A DNA stretch of 52,966 bases from an uncultured Cellulophaga sp. (GCA_947491225.1 CANLIE010000022.1:1-52966), one strand, 5' to 3'. Numbered from the stretch's first letter, positions 34,279 to 44,445 are shown. Numbers and translations: made by a program. The notes: generated from the letters alone by a model not told the origin.

Positions 34279-35377
34279 ATGATAACAACAGATCAATACA
34301 AAGATCTTTTAGATCGCCTTGGTGCGTTAAGGAGGTATCTTTGACGTAGATGCCAAACTCATAGAAATTGAAAATGAAGAAGAAAAAACTTTAGCCTCAG
34401 ATTTTTGGAATAATGCACAGGATGCACAAGCACAAATGAAAGTGCTCCAATCTAAAAAAAAGTGGGTCAAAGATTATGATGATGCTAAAACCTTGGTTGG
34501 TGATTTAGAAGTTTTATTAGAATTTCAAAAAGAAGGAGATGTAAGTGCCAAAGAAGTTGAAAATCAATACAATAAAGCCAATACACATATAGAAGGTCTA
34601 GAATTTAAGAATATGCTTTCTGATGAAGGCGATGAACTTACAGCAATTTTACAAGTAACGGCAGGTGCAGGTGGCACGGAAAGCTGTGATTGGGCAGCTA
34701 TGCTAATGCGTATGTACCTAATGTGGGCCGAAAAAAATGGTTATAAAGTAAAAGAACTTAACTATCAAGAAGGAGATGTAGCTGGTATTAAAACCGTAAC
34801 CCTAGAAATTGAAGGTGATTTTGCTTTTGGATGGTTAAAAGGAGAAAATGGAGTACACAGATTGGTTCGTATTTCACCGTTTGACAGTAATGCTAAAAGG
34901 CATACTTCTTTTGCTTCTGTATATGTTTACCCGTTAGCAGATGATAGTATAGAAATAGATATAAACCCTGCTGACATAGAAATTACAACTGCTAGATCTA
35001 GTGGTGCTGGCGGACAAAATGTAAACAAGGTAGAAACCAAGGTACAATTAACCCACAAGCCATCAGGCATTCAGATATCCTGTTCAGATTCTAGATCCCA
35101 GCATGATAACAGAGCAACTGCTATGAAAATGCTTAAATCTCAGTTGTATGAAATTGAGTTACGCAAAAAACAGGAAGCACGTAATGAAATTGAAGCTGGT
35201 AAAATGAAAATTGAATGGGGTTCGCAAATAAGAAATTATGTAATGCACCCGTACAAATTAGTAAAAGATGTTCGTACTGCGGAAGAAACGGGTAATGTAG
35301 ATGCCGTTATGGATGGCAATATAGATCAATTTTTAAAAGCCTATTTAATGGCAATGGGGCAAAAAGAAAATGAATAA
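34279..35377 (+). CDS. prfB: Peptide chain release factor 2, with programmed +1 frameshift
   Basis: A 365-aa product that reads UGA and UAA stops. The ORF begins ATG ATA ACA ACA at 34279 and reaches an in-frame TGA at 34342-34344 after 21 codons. The site AGGAGGTATCTTTGAC has an internal Shine-Dalgarno-like AGGAGG three bases before CTT-TGA, the classic RF2 autoregulatory +1 slip. Translation then continues from GAC at 34343. The second part carries the stop-codon recognition tripeptide SPF (in [16 protein letters not shown]) and the catalytic GGQ in [15 protein letters not shown]. An ORF call starting at 34436 misses the N-terminus. Low RF2 favours frameshifting, so regulation is by its own product. 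Confidence 0.96.
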
Positions 35378-35405
35378 TACTCATTATAATTACTAAATTT
35401 AAAAA

Positions 35406-35747
35406 ATGATAAAAATATATCACAATCCGCGCTGCTCTAAATCAAGACAAGGAATTCAATACTTAGAAAATTCTGGCAAAGAATTTGAAATTATTAAGTA
35501 TTTAGATGAAATACCTAGTAAAAAAGAGTTGGCGCAAATCATTGAACTATTAAATATTTCCCCTTTAGAATTAGTACGCAAAAATGAAACTATTTGGAAA
35601 GAGAAATATAAGGGTAAAAATCTGTCCAATGATGAAATTATTACAGTTATGGTAGAAAATCCTAAACTAATAGAAAGACCTATTATAGTAAACGGCAATA
35701 AAGCTGTTATAGGAAGACCAACAGAACTTATAAATACTATAATTTAG
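35406..35747 (+). CDS. ArsC/Spx-family arsenate reductase-like protein
   Basis: A 113-aa thioredoxin-fold protein with the ArsC motif YHNPRCSKSRQGIQYLE (Cys10 nucleophile), then ELVRKNETIWKEKY and ERPIIVNGNKAVIGRP with the conserved Arg-Pro elements. The family includes glutaredoxin-dependent arsenate reductases (E. coli type) and YffB-like proteins of unclear role. No ars genes lie nearby, so true arsenate reduction is unproven. It starts 28 bases after prfB and may be cotranscribed. Confidence 0.82.
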   Translation: MIKIYHNPRCSKSRQGIQYLENSGKEFEIIKYLDEIPSKKELAQIIELLNISPLELVRKNETIWKEKYKGKNLSNDEIITVMVENPKLIERPIIVNGNKAVIGRPTELINTII

Positions 35748-35837
35748 TAGTATGTATTTTCTTGTTTTTTAACAAATTTTTAACCAAACAAGCTTAAACC
35801 TTATTTAAATTTAGAAATCTTACTAACTTAGAAAGTT

Positions 35838-36299
35838 ATGGAAACTAAAAAAATATTTTTTTATGCATTATTAATATTTATGGCATCTATCTTAACTGTA
35901 GAGGCTCAATATGGTTATGGAAATGGATATGGTAGAGGTGGCGTTAGAAACCAAATGCCGCAAACCCAATCTAATGAAAAGCCAGACCCTTTAACAGCAG
36001 AAGAGATAGTAGAATTACAAATGCCAAAAATTCTTAAAGTTATTGACCTTAATGATTTTGAAAAAGCCGTTGTTAGCACCACATTAACAAAGTATATTAA
36101 AAAATATATAGAGTTACAAATATTAAAATTAGAAGGTAATAAAATGAAAGAAAGCATAGAAAAGCTTCAAAAAGAACAGTCTCAAGAATTAAAAGCTGCT
36201 TTACCTAAAGAAAAATATGATGCCTATGTTGCTTTAGAAAAAAATGGTTTTAAAGAAACCAAAAAAAGAAAAAAGAAAAAACCTAAAAACAAAGAATGA
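35838..36299 (+). CDS. Small secreted helical protein coupled to an outer-membrane barrel
   Basis: A 153-aa protein with a signal peptide (residues about 1-23, ending VEAQ) and a Gly/Tyr-rich linker (YGYGNGYGRGG). A helical region DPLTAEEIVELQMPKILKVI to about residue 128 resembles Spy/CpxP-like periplasmic proteins of Bacteroidota. The Lys-rich C-terminus ends KKRKKKKPKNKE. Its stop overlaps the downstream barrel gene start (ATGA, 36296-36299), so the two are translationally coupled. A chaperone or partner role for that barrel is inference. The tandem barrel paralogue at 39457 has no such partner. Confidence 0.72.
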   Translation: METKKIFFYALLIFMASILTVEAQYGYGNGYGRGGVRNQMPQTQSNEKPDPLTAEEIVELQMPKILKVIDLNDFEKAVVSTTLTKYIKKYIELQILKLEGNKMKESIEKLQKEQSQELKAALPKEKYDAYVALEKNGFKETKKRKKKKPKNKE

Positions 36300-38815
36300 A
36301 AAACGTATTTTCCTTAGTACTATTATTTAGCACTCTAATCTCTTATGCACAAGGACCAAACATAAATAGAGCAACAAAAAGTCCTAAAAAAATAAAAATT
36401 ACAGGTACTGTTCTTGACAAAGAAACAGGAGAACCATTAGAGTATGCTACATTAATTCTACAAAGTGTTCAAGACCCATCAAATGTAACAGGTGGAATCA
36501 CTGACAAACAAGGAAAATTTAACGTTACCGCAAATGCTGGTAATTATGACATTAGAGTTGAATTCATATCATACAAAACTTATAGTTTAAAAAATCAATC
36601 TTTAACAAAGTCTACTGATTTAGGAATAATTAAATTACTATTAGATGTTGAGCAATTAGAAGGTATAGAACTAGTTGCTGAAAAAACAACTGTTGAGCTT
36701 AGACTAGATAAAAAAATATATAACGTTGGTAAAGATTTAACCGTAAGAGGTGGCTCAGTAACTGACGTTTTAAACAACGTTCCATCTGTTTCTGTTGATG
36801 TAGAAGGCGCTATTAGTTTAAGAGGAAATGAAAGTGTTAGAATACTTATTAATGGAAAACCATCAGCAATATCTGGTTTAAGTACAGATGCGCTAAAACA
36901 ATTACCCGCAGATGCAATAGAAAAGGTAGAAGTAATAACAAACCCATCAGCTAGGTATGATGCAGAAGGTACTGCTGGTATTCTAAACATTATCCTAAAA
37001 CAAAATAAAACTGCTGGTCTTAATGGATCTTTATCTGCTTCTATTGGTGATCCTAGACAATATGCAGGTTCTACAAATTTAAATTTAAGACGTGAAAAAT
37101 TTAACTTATTTACAAATGTAAGCTATAGGGATATAAGTAGTCCTGGAAACGCTTTGTTTGAAAATCAATATTTTGATGAAAATGGTAACACATCTAGCTA
37201 TGAAAATGAGTATAGAAAATACAGTAGAAATAATGATGGTTTTAATGCAAATTTAGGAATTGAACTTTTCCTAGATGAAACAAGTAGTATTACTAATTCC
37301 ATTGTTTTTAGTAAGTCCAATGGTTTGGATGAAGCCAACATAAATTTTTTCAATTATGATGCTAACAATAATCCAACAATAGAAAGAAAGAGAAATACAT
37401 TAGAAAATGACAATGAGGAAAGTGTACAATATTCAATAAATTATGAAAAGAAATTTAATGATGATGGTAATAAACTTACTATGGATTATCAATATTCAAG
37501 AGGAAATGAAAATGAAAATGCAACTATTAAAGAACTTGTAAACGGGAATAACAATACCAACCCATTAGAGCGTACTTTAACAGATGACAAACAAATAAAC
37601 CAATTATTACAATTTGATTATTTATTACCTTTTGGAAAAGAATTAAATTCTCAGTTTGAAATTGGCTATAGAGGTAATTTTAATATCTATAATACTGATT
37701 TTGATTTTGGAATAGAAGAAAATGGAAATTTCACCAGCAATCCTAATTACAGTAACGAATTATTATATAAAGAAAATATTAATGCTGCTTATACTCAACT
37801 AGGTACTAAAATAAATAAATTTAGTATTCTTGGAGGGTTGCGTATGGAGAATTCCAATATAGAAATTGCTCTTAAAGAAACTAATAATTCAAATATAAAA
37901 AATTATACAAACTGGTTTCCTTCTATATTTTTAGGATATGAGCTTTCAGAAATGGAACAGTTTACCTTAAGCTATAGCAAAAGATTAAGAAGACCACGTT
38001 CTAGGTTTATTAATCCATTTCCTTCTAGATCTAGTAATACAAACTTATTTTATGGTAATCCAGATTTAGATCCAACTTTTACAGATGCATATGACTTAGG
38101 TTATTTAAAACGTTGGGAAAAGATACTATTTAACATTTCTGGTTATTATAATTATTCTACAGGTGTTTTTCAGTTTGTAACTCAAGAAACAGGAGAGTTT
38201 GTAAGTATTGAAGACCCTACTAGCCCTGGGGATTTTATAGAAATTCCTATTCAAGCAAGAACTCCAATAAACTTGTCAACTGAAAGTAGATATGGTTTAG
38301 ACTTAACAACGACTTATACTCCAATAAGAAATTGGAGATTTAGTTTAAATTTAAACTTATTTCAGCAAAAAATAGAAGGAAATCATACCTATACCAATTT
38401 CCTAAATCAAGAAATTACACAAGTTTTTGATGCAGACAACTTTAGTTGGTTTACTAAGTTTAGTGCAAAATTACCGTTACCTGCTAAAATTGATTTTCAA
38501 GCAAATCTATTTTATAGAGGACCCTCTGAAAATGCACAATCTAAAAGAGAAGGAATGTTAGGTACAGATGTTGCTTTAAGTAAAGATTTATTTAAAGATA
38601 AAGCAACTATCTCATTAAGCATTAGAGATATCTTTAATACAAGTAAACGTATATTAGAAAGCAGAACAGAGAATATTTATTCTAATAGTGAATTTCAATG
38701 GAGACAAAGGAGTGCTAATTTAACTTTTACTTATAGATTTAACCAAAAGAAAAACCAACGCAGTAAAGGAAGTATGAAAAATGGCGGTGGTAATGATATG
38801 GATATGGAAGGCTAA
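36296..38815 (+). CDS. Outer-membrane beta-barrel receptor-like protein (CarboxypepD_reg + plug + OMP_b-brl)
   Basis: An 839-aa protein with signal peptide (MKNVFSLVLLFSTLISYAQ). An N-terminal carboxypeptidase-regulatory-like domain covers about 33-115 (KITGTVLDKETGEPLEYATL). A plug domain covers about 130-230 (LTVRGGSVTDVLNNVPSVSV, ESVRILINGKPSAISGLSTD, VEVITNPSARYDAEGTAGIL). The long C-terminal barrel is of the OMP_b-brl type, resembling TonB-dependent receptors. No SusD partner lies nearby, so a classic polysaccharide-uptake role is not supported. The C-terminus is unusual in ending with a polar Asn/Gly/Met tail. It is coupled to the small secreted protein upstream and is a tandem paralogue of the gene at 39457. 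Confidence 0.85.
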   Translation: MKNVFSLVLLFSTLISYAQGPNINRATKSPKKIKITGTVLDKETGEPLEYATLILQSVQDPSNVTGGITDKQGKFNVTANAGNYDIRVEFISYKTYSLKNQSLTKSTDLGIIKLLLDVEQLEGIELVAEKTTVELRLDKKIYNVGKDLTVRGGSVTDVLNNVPSVSVDVEGAISLRGNESVRILINGKPSAISGLSTDALKQLPADAIEKVEVITNPSARYDAEGTAGILNIILKQNKTAGLNGSLSASIGDPRQYAGSTNLNLRREKFNLFTNVSYRDISSPGNALFENQYFDENGNTSSYENEYRKYSRNNDGFNANLGIELFLDETSSITNSIVFSKSNGLDEANINFFNYDANNNPTIERKRNTLENDNEESVQYSINYEKKFNDDGNKLTMDYQYSRGNENENATIKELVNGNNNTNPLERTLTDDKQINQLLQFDYLLPFGKELNSQFEIGYRGNFNIYNTDFDFGIEENGNFTSNPNYSNELLYKENINAAYTQLGTKINKFSILGGLRMENSNIEIALKETNNSNIKNYTNWFPSIFLGYELSEMEQFTLSYSKRLRRPRSRFINPFPSRSSNTNLFYGNPDLDPTFTDAYDLGYLKRWEKILFNISGYYNYSTGVFQFVTQETGEFVSIEDPTSPGDFIEIPIQARTPINLSTESRYGLDLTTTYTPIRNWRFSLNLNLFQQKIEGNHTYTNFLNQEITQVFDADNFSWFTKFSAKLPLPAKIDFQANLFYRGPSENAQSKREGMLGTDVALSKDLFKDKATISLSIRDIFNTSKRILESRTENIYSNSEFQWRQRSANLTFTYRFNQKKNQRSKGSMKNGGGNDMDMEG

Positions 38816-38832
38816 TTCTTGACTTAAAAAAT

Positions 38833-38868
38833 AAAAAGAGACTATATTTTAGCCTCTTTTTTGTTTTT
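38833..38868 (+). terminator. Intrinsic terminator
   Basis: AAAAAGAGaCTA/TAGcCTCTTTTTT hairpin with one mismatch and a long T run, 18 bases after the stop at 38815. Confidence 0.8.
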
Positions 38869-39021
38869 ATTATTATATATACAAGTATTTTTCCTATTAA
38901 TGCTTACTTAGCATTACAAAACTTTAATTGTTAAATTATATGAATAATATTCATAGTAAATTTTTAAAATCAAGAATATTTTATTTAACAAAAAAAAATA
39001 TTTAGATTCTTTCACTATTTT

Positions 39022-39195
39022 TTATTCTAAGCGTTTTGCCTTTTTTGCTGCTCTTTTTTCTTTAAGGAATTCTATAAATGATCCTCCTAACCAATAAGGT
39101 ATAACAAAAGTTAATAAAAATATCATTAGCCAAAATCCAATTGTAAGGATTGTTAAAAAGGCTAAAAAACCTAAATATTGGTCAAATTCAAACAT
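39022..39195 (-). CDS. 57-aa membrane protein
   Basis: A short ORF between the two tandem barrel genes, on the opposite strand. It starts MFEFDQYLGFLAFLTILT, has a single hydrophobic stretch of about 26 residues (GFLAFLTILTIGFWLMIFLL, then TFVIP), then a basic tail (FLKEKRAAKKAKRLE). The ATG, composition and coherent membrane-plus-basic layout support a real gene. I remember similar small flavobacterial proteins but cannot name a family. The function is unknown. Confidence 0.6.
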   Translation of the reverse strand: MFEFDQYLGFLAFLTILTIGFWLMIFLLTFVIPYWLGGSFIEFLKEKRAAKKAKRLE

Positions 39196-39456
39196 AAGTA
39201 ATTTATTTTAACAATTACAAAGATACTTCTAAAGCTGAATAGTACAAATCAATTTTAAAAAAAAATTAGCCTAACATAGTTTTGTACTTTATTACTTACT
39301 AAAATAATTCTATTTGTTGATAATATTTTGTCGTAAAATTTGTCAGTATTAAAAAAAATGTAATATTTGACTTTCTTTTAACAAAGAATTAAGATTAATG
39401 TAAAATACAGAAGCTTAAAAGCTTAGAATAATAATACACTATAATTATAATAGTAT

Positions 39457-41892
39457 ATGAAAAATATAGTAACGTTAATATTTTTTTTTCTTTTCTTAAT
39501 GTCATTTTCACAAAATTCAAATAAAAAAGTGAAGATAACAGGTACAATAATTGATTACAATACAGGAAAACCACTTGAGTACGCAACTTTAGTACTTCAA
39601 AATACAGATAACCCAAGTGTAGTAACAGGAGGAATTACAAACCATAAAGGTAAATTTAATATTACTATTAATCAAGGAAATTATAATGTACTTGCAGAGT
39701 TTATATCATATAATACTTATACAAAAAAAAATCAAAAATTTTATAGCTCAATTGATTTAGGAATAATAAAACTGATGCCAAAAATAGAGCAATTAGAAGG
39801 TGTAGAGTTAATTGCAGAAAAAACAACAGTTGAACTAAGACTTGATAAAAAAACGTACAATGTTGGCAAAGATTTAACCTTAAATGGAGGGTCTGCATCT
39901 GATGTATTAAACAATGTACCTTCTGTTTCTGTAGATGCTGAAGGAACAATTAGTTTAAGAGGCAACAGTAATGTTAAAATATTAATAAATGGAAAACCAT
40001 CAACACTATCTGGTATAAGTCCTGAAGCTCTAAAACAAATGCCAGTAAATACCATTGAAAAAGTTGAGGTCATAACAAACCCATCATCTAAATATAGTTC
40101 TTCTGGCACAGCAGGCATATTAAACATAATATTAAGAAAAAATAAAAAATATGGATTAAATGGTTCCGTAACCACATCAATTAGAGATCCTAAGTCATAT
40201 AACATAGGCACTAATATAAATTTAAAAAGAGAAAACTTTAATATATTCAGTAATCTAAATTATACAGATAAGGAGAGACCTGGTTATTCTCTTTTTGATA
40301 ATATATTTTATGATAAATCAAAAAATATAGTTGGTACAGAAGATGAAAATAGACATTTTAATAATCATTCTAAAAACACTAATACCATATTAGGTATTGA
40401 GTTGTTTTTAGATGAAACCAGTAGTTTAACAAACTCCATTTCGTATTCTAAAACAATAGGATTAAGTAATACAATCATTGACTTATCTAGTTTTGATGAG
40501 AACAAATCACCATTCCTAGAAAGAAATAGAAATACACTGGAAGACAATACTATAGAAAATGTACAATTTTCCAGTAATTACAAAAAGGTATTTAATGAAG
40601 AAGGGCATAAAATTAACCTAGACTATCAATTTTCTAGAGGATATGAGATAGAAGATAGAAGCATTACTGAATTTTTTAAAAAAGATGAGGGCAATTCCAT
40701 TTTAGGTAAAGCAATTACAGATGACATACAAATTAGTCAACTTTTGCAATTAGACTATGCATTACCATTTGGTAAAAATTTTAATTCTATAATTGAAATA
40801 GGCTATAGAGGAGTTTTTGATGATTATAACATTGATTATTTGGAAGGCACTATAACTAATGATATTTTAATAAAAGACCCTAAATACAGTAATAAGTTAC
40901 ATTATAGCCAAAGTGTAAATGCTGCCTATCTACAATTTGGACAAGGGTTCAATAATTTTAATTTCTCTACTGGTTTACGTATGGAGAATACTAATGTAAC
41001 CATTGATTTGAAAAACTCCAATACTATAAACAACAGTACTTACACAGATTGGTTTCCTTCAATGTTTTTAGGGTATGATTTTTCTACAAAAGAGAAAATG
41101 AGTATTAACTACACTAAAAGGTTATCAAGACCCAGTGCTGGATCACTAAACCCATTTCCGAACAGGGTAAGTAAAACCAATATCTACTATGGAAACCCCA
41201 ATTTATTGCCTATGTACACCCATTCATATGAATTAAACTATTTAAACAAATGGAAAAAGACAACTTTTACAGCTTCCGCATATCATACAAAAACAATGAA
41301 TGTAATTAATGTTGTAACCGTAGAAACTGGAGATTTTGATACCATAAATGACACCAATAATCCTGGAAATGTCATAAATGTACCCATAATTGGAAAAACA
41401 AAGGTAAACACAACAACAGAAAACAGATTAGGAATAGATGCTACTGCTACATACATACCAGTTAAAAAATGGAGGTTAAGCCTAAATGTAATAGCATATA
41501 AACAAAGTTTAGATGGTAGTTTTAGTTATATTGATTTTAATGAAAAAACGATAACAAAAAATTTGAACATAGACCAGCTAAGGTGGTTTACAACAATAAG
41601 GACAAAAGTACCATTACCCTACAATATAGGTTTACAAACTAACTTTTTTTATGTAGGTGCCGATACTAATTCCCAAACCAAAACGAAATCATTAAATAGA
41701 TTGGATTTTGCTCTAAGCAGAAACTTCATCAAAGACAAAGTTTCCGTTACTTTTGGCATTACAGACGTATTTAACAATTTTAAAAGATACACTGAAACCA
41801 TATTGCCTTTTTCTTCTTCCAATAATTTATTACAAACAGATCTGCGGTATGTAAAAGCAACCATTGTTTACAAGTTCAATCAAAATAAATAA
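39457..41892 (+). CDS. Outer-membrane beta-barrel receptor-like protein, tandem paralogue
   Basis: An 811-aa protein with signal peptide (MKNIVTLIFFFLFLMSFSQ), carboxypeptidase-regulatory-like domain (KITGTIIDYNTGKPLEYATL), plug (LTLNGGSASDVLNNVPSVSV, VEVITNPSSKYSSSGTAGIL) and barrel. It matches the 36296 protein domain by domain with clear identity throughout, so the pair arose by tandem duplication. The barrel loops differ most (for example KDEGNSILGK versus VNGNNNTNPL). It lacks the polar C-terminal tail of its partner and has no coupled small gene. The stop lies inside an ATAA repeat run. The substrate is unknown. Confidence 0.85.
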   Translation: MKNIVTLIFFFLFLMSFSQNSNKKVKITGTIIDYNTGKPLEYATLVLQNTDNPSVVTGGITNHKGKFNITINQGNYNVLAEFISYNTYTKKNQKFYSSIDLGIIKLMPKIEQLEGVELIAEKTTVELRLDKKTYNVGKDLTLNGGSASDVLNNVPSVSVDAEGTISLRGNSNVKILINGKPSTLSGISPEALKQMPVNTIEKVEVITNPSSKYSSSGTAGILNIILRKNKKYGLNGSVTTSIRDPKSYNIGTNINLKRENFNIFSNLNYTDKERPGYSLFDNIFYDKSKNIVGTEDENRHFNNHSKNTNTILGIELFLDETSSLTNSISYSKTIGLSNTIIDLSSFDENKSPFLERNRNTLEDNTIENVQFSSNYKKVFNEEGHKINLDYQFSRGYEIEDRSITEFFKKDEGNSILGKAITDDIQISQLLQLDYALPFGKNFNSIIEIGYRGVFDDYNIDYLEGTITNDILIKDPKYSNKLHYSQSVNAAYLQFGQGFNNFNFSTGLRMENTNVTIDLKNSNTINNSTYTDWFPSMFLGYDFSTKEKMSINYTKRLSRPSAGSLNPFPNRVSKTNIYYGNPNLLPMYTHSYELNYLNKWKKTTFTASAYHTKTMNVINVVTVETGDFDTINDTNNPGNVINVPIIGKTKVNTTTENRLGIDATATYIPVKKWRLSLNVIAYKQSLDGSFSYIDFNEKTITKNLNIDQLRWFTTIRTKVPLPYNIGLQTNFFYVGADTNSQTKTKSLNRLDFALSRNFIKDKVSVTFGITDVFNNFKRYTETILPFSSSNNLLQTDLRYVKATIVYKFNQNK

Positions 41893-41906
41893 ATAAATAA
41901 ATAAAG
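41884..41906. repeat. AAAT tetranucleotide run over a stop codon
   Basis: About five ATAA/AAAT copies cover the stop codon of the gene ending at 41892 and continue downstream. It is the same kind of run as at 10363-10390. Confidence 0.85.
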
Positions 41907-42058
41907 CATCTTACCTCTATACTAAGTTTAATGGTGAATATTTTTATAGAGAATAAAAATTTCACTCATTTTAATCGTAATATTTACTCAAAATTGATAG
42001 AGTTTTATCAAAATGAATAACTGGTTGTATTACATTTGTAGTATAAAAATAATTAAAA

Positions 42059-43456
42059 ATGAGCTTTAGAATAGAAAAAGACACAATGGGTAAGGTAGAA
42101 GTACCTTCAGATAAATATTGGGGAGCACAAACTGAACGTTCTAGAAATAATTTTAAAATTGGACCAACAGCATCTATGCCTTTAGACATAGTTTATGGTT
42201 TTGCATATCTTAAAAAAGCAGCTGCATATACAAATTGTGAGTTAGGAGTATTATCAAAAGAGAAAAGAGATTTAATTTCTAAAGTATGTGATGAAATTTT
42301 ATCAGGAAAACATAATGATCAATTTCCACTGGTAATATGGCAAACAGGATCTGGTACACAGAGCAATATGAATGTAAATGAAGTAATAGCTAATAGAGCT
42401 CACGAAATTGCTGGAAATGTAATTGGTGAGGGAGAAAAAACCATTCAACCAAATGATGATGTAAATAAATCTCAATCATCTAATGACACCTTCCCTACTG
42501 GTATGCATATTGCTGCTTACAAAAAAATAGTAGAAATAACCATTCCTGGTGTAAAACAGTTACGAGATACTTTTGAAAAAAAATCAAAAGATTTTTCTAC
42601 TGTTGTAAAGATTGGACGTACACATTTAATGGACGCAACTCCACTAACCTTAGGTCAAGAATTTTCTGGTTATGTTTCTCAATTAAATCATGGTATAAAA
42701 GCGTTAGAAAACACACTGCCTCATTTAAGTGAACTTGCACTTGGAGGTACAGCTGTAGGCACAGGTCTAAATACACCTTCTGGTTATGATGTGCTTGTAG
42801 CAAAATACATATCAGAATTCACTGGTTTACCATTTATTACTGCTGACAATAAATTTGAAGCTTTGGCTGCACATGACGCAATTGTAGAAAGTCATGGTGC
42901 GTTAAAACAATTAGCAGTTTCCTTAAATAAAATTGCTAATGATATTAGAATGATGGCCTCTGGTCCTCGTTCTGGTATTGGTGAAATAATTATCCCTGCA
43001 AATGAGCCTGGTAGTTCAATTATGCCAGGAAAAGTAAACCCAACGCAATGCGAGGCTATAACTATGGTTTGTGCACAAGTAATGGGAAATGATGTGGCCA
43101 TTTCTGTAGGTGGTACTCAAGGGCACTATGAGCTTAATGTATTTAAACCAATGATGGCTGCAAATATTTTACAATCTGCCCAATTAATAGGAGATGCTTG
43201 TGTTAGTTTTGATGTTAATTGTGTAGCAGGCATAGAACCTAACCACGCAATAATTAAAGAACTATTAAATAATTCTTTAATGCTTGTGACTGCACTTAAT
43301 ACAAAGATAGGCTACTATAAAGCCGCAGAGATTGCTAATACTGCCCATAAAAATGGAACTACGTTAAAAGAAGAAGCTATTAATTTAGGTTATGTAACAG
43401 CAGAACAGTATGATGAGTGGGTAAAACCAGAAGAAATGGTTGGTTCTTTAAAATAA
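42059..43456 (+). CDS. fumC: Fumarate hydratase class II
   Basis: A 465-aa cytoplasmic tricarboxylic-acid-cycle enzyme interconverting fumarate and malate, iron-independent. Motifs: [36 protein letters not shown] (the catalytic region with the conserved SSND), [20 protein letters not shown] and the family signature [11 protein letters not shown] (about 318-328). The length is normal. A TACATTTG at 42031-42038 is a candidate -7 box 20 bases before the ATG, although no TTG sits at ideal spacing. It is monocistronic and ends at the bidirectional terminator. Confidence 0.95.
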   Translation: MSFRIEKDTMGKVEVPSDKYWGAQTERSRNNFKIGPTASMPLDIVYGFAYLKKAAAYTNCELGVLSKEKRDLISKVCDEILSGKHNDQFPLVIWQTGSGTQSNMNVNEVIANRAHEIAGNVIGEGEKTIQPNDDVNKSQSSNDTFPTGMHIAAYKKIVEITIPGVKQLRDTFEKKSKDFSTVVKIGRTHLMDATPLTLGQEFSGYVSQLNHGIKALENTLPHLSELALGGTAVGTGLNTPSGYDVLVAKYISEFTGLPFITADNKFEALAAHDAIVESHGALKQLAVSLNKIANDIRMMASGPRSGIGEIIIPANEPGSSIMPGKVNPTQCEAITMVCAQVMGNDVAISVGGTQGHYELNVFKPMMAANILQSAQLIGDACVSFDVNCVAGIEPNHAIIKELLNNSLMLVTALNTKIGYYKAAEIANTAHKNGTTLKEEAINLGYVTAEQYDEWVKPEEMVGSLK

Positions 43457-43472
43457 GTTAAGACTTTAAAAA

Positions 43473-43508
43473 TAAAAAAGGGTGTAATCTAGATTACACC
43501 CTTTTTAT
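43473..43508. terminator. Bidirectional terminator
   Basis: AAAAGGGTGTAATCT/AGATTACACCCTTTTT, a perfect stem of about 15 bases between fumC (+) and the coiled-coil gene (-). Confidence 0.92.
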
Positions 43509-43529
43509 AATAATAAACAAAGTACTGTT

Positions 43530-44417
43530 TTATTTTAAAGAAAATTCATTCTTAGCTAAAATCTTTAATTTAGAATCGTAAATAATAGCCATATAATTAC
43601 CTTTTTGAAAGTCACCAGCTGGTTTGTTAATATAATCACATACATCTAAAATTCTATTCTCGTAATAGAAAGAAGTGCTTTTGCTATAAGTTAAAGAAGC
43701 TCCATTTTCATTGGTTTTAGTAGTCCCTTCTCCTAATACGTTTCCTTGAGGATCCAAAACTTCTATATAAAACTCTTTATCACCAGCTTGTGCTAGAGCA
43801 TTATCTGCAACTGAAAAGCATACTTTTATTTTATCAGTTGATCTTGCTCTAGAAGTAGAAACTAATTTTCCACTATTACGTTCCTTTACGGCATCAACAG
43901 AAAATTTAGCTAAATTTAATGCAGCGCCCTTTTCTATTGCATCTGCCAATTGAGTATTTTGTACTACTAAAGAATCATTAAAAACTGTTTGTCTTGATAA
44001 TTCTTTATATGTACTATCTCTTTCCATTACTAGCAATGAATTTGATTCTGTTAAAGAATCCACTTTTCTAAGTAAAAAAGCTCTTTCTTTCTTTAGCGTA
44101 TTCACCTGCCTCCTATATCTAGACAATGATGCAATATCTGTCTTCATATTTTTTACAGAATCTATATATTTAGCAATCCTATCTCTAGCCCCTACCAATT
44201 CTTCATTAGTAGCATTACTCTCCATAATAGCTTTGTCATACTCAGACTGTAAGCTTGTTAAATCATTAACAACATACTCTTTTTCTTGTGTCAAAACTGT
44301 TTTAGTCTTCTCTCTGTCTTTATATAGTGATATTGTATAGGCTAATGAACCTAACAATCCCACTCCTAATAAAACAGCAATGACCTTTAATCCTGTATTA
44401 CTCTTTTTCTCATTCAT
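43530..44417 (-). CDS. Membrane-anchored coiled-coil protein, conserved hypothetical
   Basis: A 295-aa protein with a short cytoplasmic N-terminus, one membrane helix (GLKVIAVLLGVGLLGSLAYT, about 9-28) and a long coiled coil (about 33-165, with heptad-like leucine spacing in VNTLKKERAFLLRKVDSLTE). A C-terminal domain, about 175-295, is beta-rich (KIKVCFSVADNALAQAGDKE, FYIEVLDPQGNVLGEGTT). This suggests a periplasmic domain held off the membrane on a stalk. I remember it as conserved in Flavobacteriaceae without a known role. An 18-base palindrome lies 29 bases upstream of the ATG. Confidence 0.75.
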   Translation of the reverse strand: MNEKKSNTGLKVIAVLLGVGLLGSLAYTISLYKDREKTKTVLTQEKEYVVNDLTSLQSEYDKAIMESNATNEELVGARDRIAKYIDSVKNMKTDIASLSRYRRQVNTLKKERAFLLRKVDSLTESNSLLVMERDSTYKELSRQTVFNDSLVVQNTQLADAIEKGAALNLAKFSVDAVKERNSGKLVSTSRARSTDKIKVCFSVADNALAQAGDKEFYIEVLDPQGNVLGEGTTKTNENGASLTYSKSTSFYYENRILDVCDYINKPAGDFQKGNYMAIIYDSKLKILAKNEFSLK

Positions 44418-44445
44418 AATGATAAAATTATTTCTATTTTATTTA

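Noticed and set aside
34670-34685. TGGCACGG match to the sigma54 -24 element
   Set aside because: It lies inside the prfB coding sequence with no suitable -12 element or downstream gene.
36296-41892. SusC/SusD polysaccharide-utilisation locus
   Set aside because: No SusD gene, glycoside hydrolase or regulator is adjacent; the barrels are of the OMP_b-brl type.
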